A stretch of 54,546 nucleotides of DNA from Candidatus Niyogiibacteriota bacterium (GCA_016181935.1 JACOYI010000009.1:1-54546); one strand, 5' to 3'. Counted from the stretch's first letter, positions 6,484 to 15,503 are shown. A program made the numbers and translations. The notes: generated from the sequence alone by a model not told the origin.

Positions 6484-8537
6484 GACTCAATGATAAGCAA
6501 TTTTTTGTCCGGTGTCGGGAGCTCGTTCCAGATCGCTTCCGTGATGTGCGGAATAAAGGGATGCAAAAGCTTCAAGGAATCGGACAGGACGCCGCCCAAG
6601 ATCGCGGCTGTGGGGGCGCGCTGATTTTCGTCCACAAGCTGATCCTTGGCCGCTTCGAGATAGGTATCACAAAATTGATGCCAAAAAAATTCGTAGACCT
6701 CGTGAAGCGCGGCTCCGAATTCATACGATTCAATGTCGCGACTCACAATACGTTTCGTTTTTTTAAGCGCGGCGAGAACCTTTTTATCTTTCAATGTTTT
6801 CGGTTTTTGTTGAGCTGGTAGCTGATAGCTGGTAGCTGGTAGCTGCGAAAGCACGAACCGGCTCGCATTCCACAGTTTGTTCAAGAATTTCTTGCCTGCC
6901 ATGAGCGCATCCTCCGACCACCGGATATCCTGCCCGCCCATCGCCTGCCAGATAACGGCGAATCGCGTCGCATCCGCACCGTACCGCTCGATCATTAAAA
7001 GAGGATCGATGCCGGTCCCGAGCGATTTCGACATCCGCTTCCCCTCTTTCGTAAGAATGGTCCCGTGAATGATCACATCGCGAAACGGCGGTTTTTTCGT
7101 GAATAGAAGCCCCGAATAGATCATCCGCGCATCCCAAAGATTGATGATGCCCCGATCGTTCGTAAGCACATTCGTGGGGTAAAATATTTTAAGGTCGCGC
7201 GTCTTCTCCGGCCATCCGAGCGCCGCAAACGGCCACAAAGCCGACGAAAACCATGTATCGAGCACGTCGGTTTCACCCTCGATCGGAATGCGATGCCCCC
7301 ACCAGATCTGCCGCGAGAGCGTCCAATCGTTGATATTTTTAAGCCAGTCCAAGTAGGGTTTTTCGAATCGCTTGGGGTGAAACCGGACCTTGTTGGTTTT
7401 CACCGCGCCCTCTGCGAGCTTCGCGAGCTCGTCCATTTTCAAAAACCATTGTTCGGACGGAAGCGTTTCGATCACGGAATTGCACCGATAACACCGCGGC
7501 GTGCGTGTCGTATGCTCCTCGATCTTCTCAATGAGTCCGCGATTTTCAAGTTCTTGAACGACCTTAACACGGCACTCCGCCATCGGAAGCCCTGCACAGA
7601 TCGGTCCTGCTTCCGGCGTCATTTTGCCGTCCTCTCCGATGACCTGAATCTCGGGAAGCTTGTGATCGCGGCCGATCTCGGCGTCCAGCATATCGTGCGC
7701 CGGCGTGATCTTAACGGCGCCCGTTCCGAATTCTTTTTCGATCCGGCGGTCCGCGATCACCGGGATCCGGCGTTCTTGGATCGGCACAAACGCCTCTTTT
7801 CCTACGGCGTTTTTATAGCGCGGATCGGACGGATGCACGGCCACCGCCGTATCACCCAACATCGTTTCCGGCCGCGTGGTCGCCACCGTGATAAAACCGC
7901 CGGCAACGAACGGATATTTGATGAACCACAGACTTCCCTTTTCCTCCATGTATTCGAGTTCGAGGTCCGACAAGCTGGTACGGCACCGGGGACACCAGCT
8001 GATCACGCGTCGGCCCCGATAGATCCACCCTTTTTCGTGATAGCGCCGGAACGCTTCCGCGACCGCTTGTTGATAGCGTTCATCCATCGTAAAACGCGCT
8101 CGTGACCAATCCGCGGAAACGCCGATCTTTTTCAGCTGATTCAAAATGATCGGGCCGTATTTTTCTTTCCACTGCCAAACACGCTTCAAAAATTCCTCGT
8201 GTCCCAATTGATGGCGCGTCACCCCCTCCTTGCGCAGTTCTTTTTCAACGGCGTTTTGCGTCGCGATCCCCGCGTGGTCCGTTCCCGGAAGCCACAGCGT
8301 CCTTGAACCCCGCATGCGCTTGAACCGGATCAAAACATCGGAGAGCGTATACTCGAGCGCATGCCCCATATGCAACGACCCGGTGATGTTCGGAGGCGCC
8401 ATGCTCATCGAAAATACTTTTTTGTGCCGCGGCGGAAGATTATCGGGATTGAAATAGCCCGATTTTTCCCATCGGGCATAGATCGCATCTTCGATCATTT
8501 TAGGATCGTACGGTTTTGAAAAATCGAGCTTCATCAC
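6468..8537 (-). CDS. valS: valyl-tRNA synthetase (short, 689 aa)
   Basis: APPNITGSLHMGHALEYTLSDVLIRF, LPGTDHAGIATQ, DVLDTWFSSALWPF, GKRMSKSLGTGIDP. Confidence 0.95.
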   Translation of the reverse strand: MMKLDFSKPYDPKMIEDAIYARWEKSGYFNPDNLPPRHKKVFSMSMAPPNITGSLHMGHALEYTLSDVLIRFKRMRGSRTLWLPGTDHAGIATQNAVEKELRKEGVTRHQLGHEEFLKRVWQWKEKYGPIILNQLKKIGVSADWSRARFTMDERYQQAVAEAFRRYHEKGWIYRGRRVISWCPRCRTSLSDLELEYMEEKGSLWFIKYPFVAGGFITVATTRPETMLGDTAVAVHPSDPRYKNAVGKEAFVPIQERRIPVIADRRIEKEFGTGAVKITPAHDMLDAEIGRDHKLPEIQVIGEDGKMTPEAGPICAGLPMAECRVKVVQELENRGLIEKIEEHTTRTPRCYRCNSVIETLPSEQWFLKMDELAKLAEGAVKTNKVRFHPKRFEKPYLDWLKNINDWTLSRQIWWGHRIPIEGETDVLDTWFSSALWPFAALGWPEKTRDLKIFYPTNVLTNDRGIINLWDARMIYSGLLFTKKPPFRDVIIHGTILTKEGKRMSKSLGTGIDPLLMIERYGADATRFAVIWQAMGGQDIRWSEDALMAGKKFLNKLWNASRFVLSQLPATSYQLPAQQKPKTLKDKKVLAALKKTKRIVSRDIESYEFGAALHEVYEFFWHQFCDTYLEAAKDQLVDENQRAPTAAILGGVLSDSLKLLHPFIPHITEAIWNELPTPDKKLLIIESWPRS
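6813..6846. repeat. simple repeat inside valS, translated as SYQLPA units
   Basis: agctggtagctgatagctggtagctggtagctgcg encodes QLPATSYQLPAQ. Confidence 0.85.
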
Positions 8538-8599
8538 CCCATTTTATCGCCTTGCGGTGAGCCTGTCGAACCGTTTTTCCGACTCGATTGAAAGGCGGT

Positions 8600-9715
8600 T
8601 TAGCTCGCCGAAGCTGTCAAGCGAAGGCGGCCCTTCGCTCTCAACTCTTCGGGTTTTACGAAATCTTTTTTGAATGTATGAAAGTATCCCGCGGCCGCAA
8701 TCATCGCGGCATTGTCCCCCGTGAACGCGGGGTCGGGGTACAAAACCGGAATCGATGCGCTGATGTCCACGACCGCCGTTTCCATCTCGCGGCGGAGATG
8801 GCGGTTCGCTGATACTCCGCCCGCAACAAGCACCGTTTCGGGATTTTTGGCTTTTACGGCTTTGATCGTTTTAAAAACAAGCGCTTCCACCGCGGCATCT
8901 TCGAAGGCGCGTGCAACGTCGGCTTTGTCGAGTTCCGGTCCGCCAGCTGGCGGATTTTTGAGCGCATACAAAACTGCGGTCTTGAGGCCGGAAAAACTGA
9001 AACTCAGGTCGCGCGACTTTATCATCGGCCGCGGGAATGTCAAAAGCTCGGCTTTTGACATTTTTGGCGGGCGGGTTCGCGCTTTTTCGGCGAGGCGCGA
9101 TATCTCGGGCCCGCCCGGATACGGCAACCCCAACAATCGTGCCACCTTATCGAATGCCTCGCCGACCGCATCGTCCTGCGTCTCGCCCAGAATTTCGTAA
9201 TCAAGCCAGCGTTTCATCCATACAAGCTCCGTATGCCCGCCCGAAACAAGTAATACTAATGCCGGGAATTGAAATTTTATATTTTCTTTTTTCAATTTTA
9301 TTTCGCTTCCATTTTGCGAAAGCAAAACGGAAGCGATATGTCCTTCCATGTGATTTACCGCAACAATCGGCTTTTTTAAATCGCGGGCCAATGATTGCGC
9401 AAATGTGATCCCCTCCCATAGACACGGTTCGAGCCCCGGCCCCACGGTCACAGCGATAATGTCAGTTTGTAGTTTATCATTTATAGTTTGTAGTTGTTTA
9501 AAAAGGATGGGTAAATTTTTCGCGTGCTCTCTCTTAGCTATGTTAGGAACCACCCCGCCGAATTCCGCGTGCAATTCGGCTTGCGACGCCACTAAACTCG
9601 ATTCAATACGAAACCGCGGCCGCTCCAAGCCGCCGTCCGCTTCCACGACCGCAAGTGCGGTCTCGTCGCAGGATGTTTCGATGCCCAAAATACGCATGGT
9701 CCCTATATATATCAT
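8600..9715 (-). CDS. tsaD: tRNA N6-adenosine threonylcarbamoyltransferase (TsaD)
   Basis: MRILGIETSCDETALAVVE, AVTVGPGLEPCLWEGI, VNHMEGHIAS, LLVSGGHTELV, ETVLVAGGVSANRHLR. Confidence 0.95.
   Translation of the reverse strand: MIYIGTMRILGIETSCDETALAVVEADGGLERPRFRIESSLVASQAELHAEFGGVVPNIAKREHAKNLPILFKQLQTINDKLQTDIIAVTVGPGLEPCLWEGITFAQSLARDLKKPIVAVNHMEGHIASVLLSQNGSEIKLKKENIKFQFPALVLLVSGGHTELVWMKRWLDYEILGETQDDAVGEAFDKVARLLGLPYPGGPEISRLAEKARTRPPKMSKAELLTFPRPMIKSRDLSFSFSGLKTAVLYALKNPPAGGPELDKADVARAFEDAAVEALVFKTIKAVKAKNPETVLVAGGVSANRHLRREMETAVVDISASIPVLYPDPAFTGDNAAMIAAAGYFHTFKKDFVKPEELRAKGRLRLTASAS
8939..8954. repeat. perfect palindrome inside tsaD
   Basis: TCCGCCAGCTGGCGGA, encodes NPPAGG. Confidence 0.8.
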
Positions 9716-9757
9716 TCTATCGGAAAAAGAAAAATCCTAGGCGAACCTAGGATTTGA

Positions 9758-10831
9758 TTAAAATGGGGAGCTTGGCCATCCGAGCGGGGGGCCTGACCAT
9801 CCGAATCCGATAATCGGAGACGAAGACCAAGCGCCGAACCGCGTACTGACGAACGCATTTTCATCAATTCCGCCCAGCAGACGGTAGAAAAACCGAAACC
9901 CGCCGATGCCATCTTTCGACATCCTTGTTTCCATTGCCACTTCAATCATCCACGGTGTTTCGCGACCATTTCGCGGCCGATCGCTACCAAGAAAGGGCGT
10001 CTCACGGCCGTTCGTCTCGAGCTGAATCGTAACAGGAAATGACAGATAGGACGTTGGCTCATACGCGGCCCGTCCCTCGAAAAACCAGCGATACGGATAT
10101 GCAAGATGCTCCTCGCTTTTGAAAAAATCCGAAAATGCCGACTGGAACATGTTGTAACCCACGCGGTATTCGAGCGGCATCTTCGGATACGGCCGGAGAT
10201 AATGCGCCCACTGGAGCGAAAAAACATCGATGACGGAAACTCGGGAGGTATCGATGTCGTTCACCGCCGCGTATTCCACAACATCCATTTTTTTCCCGTC
10301 CACCGTGATCGGCTGGCCCGGATGCCAAGACCAATGAGCATCCTCAAGGCCAATGAACGCGAGTGAATCGGGATCGCCAAGCGTCTCACCTGGGATATAC
10401 CACCGGAAGGCGATGACTGCGCTGTAATCGTGCGCGTTGAATGTCGCGCCGTAGTCACCGCCCACCGTAAGTTTTCCCATGAACGCCTGATAGGCGATGC
10501 CCAACGGCATTGCGAGATTCCGAGGCCACCAATCGCAGAGCGCCGGCGCATCAAAAAGCTCGCTCGTCCAACCCAAAGGTGCGATCAGGACCGATGGCAC
10601 ATCGAACGTCGTCGTTCTCAATTGCCCTTCGTGCGATTCGATCCGCTCCATGACCGGATTGGCGTCCTTTTGCGCCAAATAGAAATCCGTCCGATCGAAG
10701 AAAAATGCGTGGCGGGTATAGGTCTTCGGCTCTTGCTCGCATTCATACGCGAACGCCGGCGCCCCCGCGAAAAGCAGGGCGAGCGTTAGCGTCGTCGCCA
10801 GTTTCCGCGGGTGCATATCGAAGCTCCCCAT
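9758..10831 (-). CDS. exported protein of unknown function (357 aa)
   Basis: Signal peptide KLATTLTLALLFAGAPAFA|YECEQ; no recognised family; NGRETP duplicated internally. Confidence 0.75.
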   Translation of the reverse strand: MGSFDMHPRKLATTLTLALLFAGAPAFAYECEQEPKTYTRHAFFFDRTDFYLAQKDANPVMERIESHEGQLRTTTFDVPSVLIAPLGWTSELFDAPALCDWWPRNLAMPLGIAYQAFMGKLTVGGDYGATFNAHDYSAVIAFRWYIPGETLGDPDSLAFIGLEDAHWSWHPGQPITVDGKKMDVVEYAAVNDIDTSRVSVIDVFSLQWAHYLRPYPKMPLEYRVGYNMFQSAFSDFFKSEEHLAYPYRWFFEGRAAYEPTSYLSFPVTIQLETNGRETPFLGSDRPRNGRETPWMIEVAMETRMSKDGIGGFRFFYRLLGGIDENAFVSTRFGAWSSSPIIGFGWSGPPLGWPSSPF

Positions 10832-10964
10832 CCAAAAATTTCAAATCTCTCCCAAGGGTAGCAAACGCAAAACCGAGACGCAATAGGTATGGAATCGGAG
10901 TTCGATTCTCTAAACCCAACCAAGACAAATCAAAAAGCGGCTTAGGCCGCTCTTTTAGTTTGTG

Positions 10965-11035
10965 TGCGGGTAGCGAGAATCGAACTCGCGTCTCGTCCTT
11001 GGCAAGGACGCATTCTGCCACTAAACCATACCCGC
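10965..11035 (-). tRNA. tRNA-Gly (GCC)
   Basis: GCGGGTATGGTTTAGTGGCAGAATGCGTCCTTGCCAAGGACG..GCGAGTTCGATTCTCGCTACCCGC. Confidence 0.93.
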
Positions 11036-11051
11036 TTTTACCTCTCGAATA

Positions 11052-11083
11052 TATTGACGAGCGAAGGCGAGGAAATACTGAGG
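11052..11083 (-). repeat. copy of tRNA-adjacent repeat
   Basis: rc CCTCAGTATTTCCTCGCCTTCGCTCGTCAAT; related to 47071-47137 and 54404-54460. Confidence 0.6.
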
Positions 11084-11100
11084 ATAGCAGCCTGAATGTA

Positions 11101-11868
11101 TCAAATTTTTCCGCCGAGCGCAACGAGTGAGTGTTCCAGATCCGGCGGCAGATCTGCCTCCAAACGGAGTTTCGCGCCCGATGGCGCCGTAAACTCCAAC
11201 TTCCACGCATGCAAAAAATGGCGCGTGAGTCCCGCCGGACATTGGAATCGCTCGCCGCCCGCGTAGAGCCGGTCGCATGCCAACGGATACCCAAGCGCGG
11301 CAAAATGCGCGCGAATTTGGTGTGTCCGGCCCGTTAGCGGTTCGGCTTCGACCAGTGTGAAACCTTCCAGCCGCTCGCGTACGCGGTACCGCGTCACGGC
11401 TTCCCGCGTCTTTCCGATCGCCCCTTTTCCTGCGATCCGCTTCATCGGACTCTTGCGCGACCGCCCGATCGGCAATTCGATAACGCCGGAATCGTCTTTG
11501 ATGCGGCCGACCGCGAGCGCCAGATATGTTTTTTTGATGTCGTGCCCCTGAAACGCGGATTTCAAAAATGAAAATGCGCGTTGATTTCGCGCAACGATCA
11601 AAATGCCGGACGTATCGCGGTCCAATCGGTGGACCATCCCCGGACGCATCGGGTCCTCGCCGACATCGCAGATCTCGGGGTAGCGCTCGGCAAGCGCTTG
11701 GATGAGCGTTCCCGACGCATGGCGCGGGTCCGGATGCACAACGACACCCGCCGGTTTATTGACCGCGACGAGATCGCTATCTTCGTAGATGATATCGAGT
11801 TCCACGCCCCAACTATACCCCGATAGAAAATGAATTTCTAACGGGGCGCGGCCGAACGGGGAGGCCAC
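11101..11868 (-). CDS. RluA/RluD family pseudouridine synthase
   Basis: VNKPAGVVVHPDPRH, MVHRLDRDTSGILIVAR, PLTGRTHQIRAHFAALGYPLACDRLY. Confidence 0.93.
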   Translation of the reverse strand: MASPFGRAPLEIHFLSGYSWGVELDIIYEDSDLVAVNKPAGVVVHPDPRHASGTLIQALAERYPEICDVGEDPMRPGMVHRLDRDTSGILIVARNQRAFSFLKSAFQGHDIKKTYLALAVGRIKDDSGVIELPIGRSRKSPMKRIAGKGAIGKTREAVTRYRVRERLEGFTLVEAEPLTGRTHQIRAHFAALGYPLACDRLYAGGERFQCPAGLTRHFLHAWKLEFTAPSGAKLRLEADLPPDLEHSLVALGGKI

Positions 11869-12668
11869 GTCGAATGGATGTCGCTTGCGGGCTTTGAGGG
11901 CGCGCCGGCAGACGGCCCGTCTCGCTGAGGCATCGCCGAGGCAGGCGGCGCTCCGAATACAGGAGTAAAAGGTTTTGGAGGCGGAGGCGCTGGGGGCTTC
12001 GGCGCCGAAAAAACCGGAGGTGCGGGCGGCTTCGGTGGAATCGCCGGCGCGTTACCGAGTGGCGGCATCGGTTTTGGCGGCTCGGCCATAGACGGCGCCG
12101 CTCCGGATGGGCGCAACGAAAATTCAGATGGCCGCGCGGTTGATATGCCGCTCGGAGGAACCGGCGATCCGCCCACCGGTTTCACCGGCGCCATCGGAAC
12201 TGATGGAGGTTTTGAAATGGGCGCTCCTGCGAACGGAGACGGAACCGCGGGCCTAGGAGCAGCTCCGCCAGTTGGCAGAGGTGTTGCGGGTTTTGGCTGG
12301 AACGATGGCGCAATGGGTTGAGGGGTGATGGGCTTTGGAGAAACGACCGGAGGAATAACGGGTTTAAACGGCGTCGCGGGCTTCGGCAATGTCGCCGGAG
12401 GGCCTCCGCGAAAAACAATACTCCCCGGCGTTTTTGTTTCTGTAATGACCGCCTTGTGGCGCATGCCTCGAAAGAACGTGATCGCGGCCGTTGCCGCGCC
12501 CGACGCAACGGCCACGGAACGCAAGATCACCGCAAGTTCCGCAGGCACATCGGGACGCCCGATATAGGCATACCAAAATCCGGCGCCGAAAAAGAGGGCG
12601 AAATTGGAAACGATCCAGCCGATAAGACCGAACGCGATAGATTTAAGAAAATTCACCATATCCATCAT
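11838..12668 (-). CDS. membrane protein with long Pro/Ala-rich tail
   Basis: Two TM segments then a roughly 190-aa PKPxxP-rich region; likely start MMDMVNFLKS at 12668. Confidence 0.7.
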   Translation of the reverse strand: MMDMVNFLKSIAFGLIGWIVSNFALFFGAGFWYAYIGRPDVPAELAVILRSVAVASGAATAAITFFRGMRHKAVITETKTPGSIVFRGGPPATLPKPATPFKPVIPPVVSPKPITPQPIAPSFQPKPATPLPTGGAAPRPAVPSPFAGAPISKPPSVPMAPVKPVGGSPVPPSGISTARPSEFSLRPSGAAPSMAEPPKPMPPLGNAPAIPPKPPAPPVFSAPKPPAPPPPKPFTPVFGAPPASAMPQRDGPSAGAPSKPASDIHSTWPPRSAAPR

Positions 12669-12828
12669 TCTATCGCGCCCACGAAAAATGAAAAACCCGC
12701 AACGCGGGGATAACTTTTTGCTACGCGCGCGAAACGCACTTACTATACCAAACCACATACGTTTTAACTAAATTCGAATTGATGGTATTTTGTGCTTAAT
12801 TCGAGTTCTTTTACAGGAGAGGGTTATG

Positions 12829-14757
12829 TCTTTTAAAGACGGTCCAGAAAACTCTAGCATCACAAAAGGGCTAGGCAAGGGCATCGAGATGGTCGAGGAG
12901 TTAAGGAACGAAAGATCGGCAGACAATCTTTTTGCCGGAATTTTTAACGGCAATCCGCCATTTGATCAAGTATTTTCCGACTGGCCCGAGCCTTCAGCCG
13001 AAGAGATCCGAAGACGTGACAAGCTGATCGGGGAACTGACCGATTTTCTTATCAGGAAAGTCGACCCCTATCTCATCGACAGCACGTCGAGCGTGCCGAT
13101 GGAAGTTTTCGAAGAAATGTCCCGACTCGGGCTTTACGGCATCAAGGTGCCGGAGAATTGGGGAGGCAGGGGCCTTTCCCAAACCAGCTATGTCGAGGCC
13201 TTGAGCGTTGCCGCCAGTTGGTGCAGTGCCATTGTTATCGTGCTTTCGGCCGACAACACCATTGGCTGCAAATTCCCCGTGATGTATTACGGGACCGACG
13301 AGCAGAAAGACGACTTCCTGCCGGAGCTGGTCAAGTGGCCGACAGGGTTTTGTCTGACGGAGAAGAACGTCGGCTCCGACGCGTCTAATATCAGGACCTA
13401 CGCCAAGAGGGTGAGACGGGAAGGCCTGGCCGGCTATGAGATCACCGGAGAAAAATGGTTTACCACAAATGGCATTCTTGAGAACGGGCGGCCCCTGGCA
13501 AAGTATCTGGCTGTGGTGGCTCGGATCGTCAATCATTCCGATGAGCTGAATGATGCGAACAGAAAGGCCTGCTACGGCCTATTCATTGTTCCGACTGACG
13601 CTAACGGCGTTGATATCGGAACCCGAAACCATTTTGTCGGGATGCGCGGAATACACAATTCCAATCCCAGATTCAATAAAGTCCTGGTTCCGACCTTCAA
13701 TCTTATCGGGGGAGAAGGCGCAGGCCTGAAGATTGCGTTTGAATCGCTGAATACCGGCCGCATCGCAATCGCCAAAGGCTGTATCGGCGTTTCTAAACAA
13801 GCCCTGAACATCTCACGGTGGTGGGCAAACAAGCGCAGCCAGCTTGGTGGACCGCTCATTCAGAAAGAACTGGTCAGAGACAAGTTGGTCTACGCCGCGA
13901 CCACTATTTTGGCTATGGAAGCCATGACCAACTATGCCTGCGTAGCTTTCGACAGCGGACAGGATGTGCGCCTTGAGTCAGCGGCGGCCAAAACGTTTGC
14001 CGCTGAGAAGGCCTGGCAGATCGTTGACAATATGATGCAGATTCGCGGCGGCAGGGGATATGAGACCTGGCAGTCATTGTCGCGAAGAGAGCTGACCCCG
14101 CCGGACGAACTGATGTGGACCGGTGCGAGGCCCAATAGAATTTTTGAAGGGGCAAATGAGATCATGGTTCAGTTCATCTTCCGTGAAGGCACCGACCGGT
14201 ATATCAAAACTGGACTTCCACTGATTTCCAAGTCGAGTTCCATGGCCGAGAAGTTCGGCGCAATCATGAAAATGGCTGGGTATTACGCAGGCACGTTTGT
14301 TTCCAGAAACATTCCCAGTGCGAACAAACGGTTAATGATTCACCTGGAATATGTAAACACCCGCTCGGCCCAACTGGCCAGAAAAATCATCACGAAATCT
14401 GCCAAGTATCAGGCGAAGCTGGCTCAGAAGCAGTTGATGCTTGACCGGTTCTCGCGCATTGCCATCAATTTGGGAGCAATGGCTTTGGCGTGCGCTTACG
14501 CCGGCAAATTGGACAAAGAAGATAACGTCCAAGAGGCGAATTATGTGGAACTGGCCGACGTATTCTGCCGGACTACTACGGCCGAAGTGGACGATCTTTT
14601 CAAAGGTCTGGACCGAAACGACGACGAATACAGATACAAGGTTTCTAAACGTCTGGTCGTTGGAGATTTCGACGGATTTCTTCTCAAGGGAATAATTCCG
14701 ATGACCGAAGCCTACATGAGAGGGCCCGACCACAGGGCCGAGTACAACTGCCAATAA
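12829..14757 (+). CDS. acyl-CoA dehydrogenase family flavoprotein
   Basis: YGIKVPENWGGRGLSQTSYVEALSV, GFCLTEKNVGSDASNIRTYA, EKWFTTNG, GGRGYETWQSLSRRE, RIFEGANEIM; preceded by aggagagg RBS. Confidence 0.92.
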   Translation, partial: SFKDGPENSSITKGLGKGIEMVEELRNERSADNLFAGIFNGNPPFDQVFSDWPEPSAEEIRRRDKLIGELTDFLIRKVDPYLIDSTSSVPMEVFEEMSRLGLYGIKVPENWGGRGLSQTSYVEALSVAASWCSAIVIVLSADNTIGCKFPVMYYGTDEQKDDFLPELVKWPTGFCLTEKNVGSDASNIRTYAKRVRREGLAGYEITGEKWFTTNGILENGRPLAKYLAVVARIVNHSDELNDANRKACYGLFIVPTDANGVDIGTRNHFVGMRGIHNSNPRFNKVLVPTFNLIGGEGAGLKIAFESLNTGRIAIAKGCIGVSKQALNISRWWANKRSQLGGPLIQKELVRDKLVYAATTILAMEAMTNYACVAFDSGQDVRLESAAAKTFAAEKAWQIVDNMMQIRGGRGYETWQSLSRRELTPPDELMWTGARPNRIFEGANEIMVQFIFREGTDRYIKTGLPLISKSSSMAEKFGAIMKMAGYYAGTFVSRNIPSANKRLMIHLEYVNTRSAQLARKIITKSAKYQAKLAQKQLMLDRFSRIAINLGAMALACAYAGKLDKEDNVQEANYVELADVFCRTTTAEVDDLFKGLDRNDDEYRYKVSKRLVVGDFDGFLLKGIIPMTEAYMRGPDHRAEYNCQ

Positions 14758-14770
14758 AGGCAGTTTTTTA
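14747..14770 (+). terminator. terminator of the acyl-CoA dehydrogenase gene
   Basis: AACTGCCaataaaGGCAGTTttttatt. Confidence 0.75.
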
Positions 14771-14817
14771 TTTGTGCGCGCGCCTGGACTCAAACCAGGG
14801 GCCTTCATCCTTCACCT

Positions 14818-14892
14818 TGGTGCGCGGTAGAAGGATCGAACTTCTGACCTCTTCGATGTCAACGAAGCGCTCTACCACTGAGCTAACCGCGT
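14818..14892 (-). tRNA. tRNA-Val (GAC)
   Basis: ACGCGGTTAGCTCAGTGGTAGAGCGCTTCGTTGACATCGAAG..AGAAGTTCGATCCTTCTACCGCGCACCA. Confidence 0.88.
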
Positions 14893-14987
14893 CTATTTTA
14901 ATGGTATACTTACATCATTCTTGGGAATCGATAGCGGAGGTAGCGTAAAATTCAATATAAGGCCGTATTTTGACAGGAGAAAATCCG

Positions 14988-15458
14988 ATGACTCCCGCAC
15001 AAACGCTTCTGCATGAAGCCGGTTTTCCCCGCGGCTTCACGAGGCGCGCACCGAGTCATCCGAACTCATATACGGTGCTCGTGCCCCTCGTGGAGGCGTG
15101 CCTGTTGTCCGAAACCGAATCTTGCGATGTTTTGCAGGTCGAGCGACTTTTATGGCTTGTTTTCCCTTACATACATCTAATCGGTCCCAGTGAGACCGGC
15201 GAACAAACACCGGAATTCCGTCTGCTCCTTGCCGCCCTTGGCCAACCGGATATCAAAAAACCAGACACTACCGCGCCGGAGGAGCCGATCGAAAAATTGA
15301 TTGCGCGCATCCGCGCCTGTTCGCGCCTTCGAAAACTCGCGCTCGCTAATAAAGGATTGCCCACTGATAAAGGATTGCACATAAAAATACTCTATGTTGG
15401 CCTCACGGAAGCCGTTGCTTCGTGGGACCCTGTCCGAACGCGATATTTGATTTCATAA
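14988..15458 (+). CDS. truncated indoleamine 2,3-dioxygenase-like (C-terminal half) paralog
   Basis: HLIGPSETGEQTPEFRLLLAALG...EPIEKLIARIRACSRLRKLALANKG aligns with IPGETGGQNPTFHFLFAALG...EERAVIASTRADSKIHEIALTGRE of the next CDS; RBS aggag before ATG 14988. Confidence 0.65.
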   Translation: MTPAQTLLHEAGFPRGFTRRAPSHPNSYTVLVPLVEACLLSETESCDVLQVERLLWLVFPYIHLIGPSETGEQTPEFRLLLAALGQPDIKKPDTTAPEEPIEKLIARIRACSRLRKLALANKGLPTDKGLHIKILYVGLTEAVASWDPVRTRYLIS

Positions 15459-15469
15459 CGATCCCTCAT

Positions 15470-15503
15470 CCTGCGCCTTGACTACAAGGCGCAGGAAAAT
15501 TTT
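15470..15503 (+). terminator. terminator between the two IDO-like genes
   Basis: CCTGCGCCTTGactaCAAGGCGCAGGaaaatttttt. Confidence 0.8.

Noticed and set aside
7293-8105. 270-aa plus-strand ORF inside valS
   Set aside because: Antisense shadow of a conserved valS; no domain signal.
12310-12760. Upstream extension of the Pro-rich protein to 12758 and ORFs on the other strand
   Set aside because: The extension would read through a terminator-like hairpin (AACCCGCaacGCGGGG); start at 12668 is more plausible and the opposite ORFs are low-complexity shadows.
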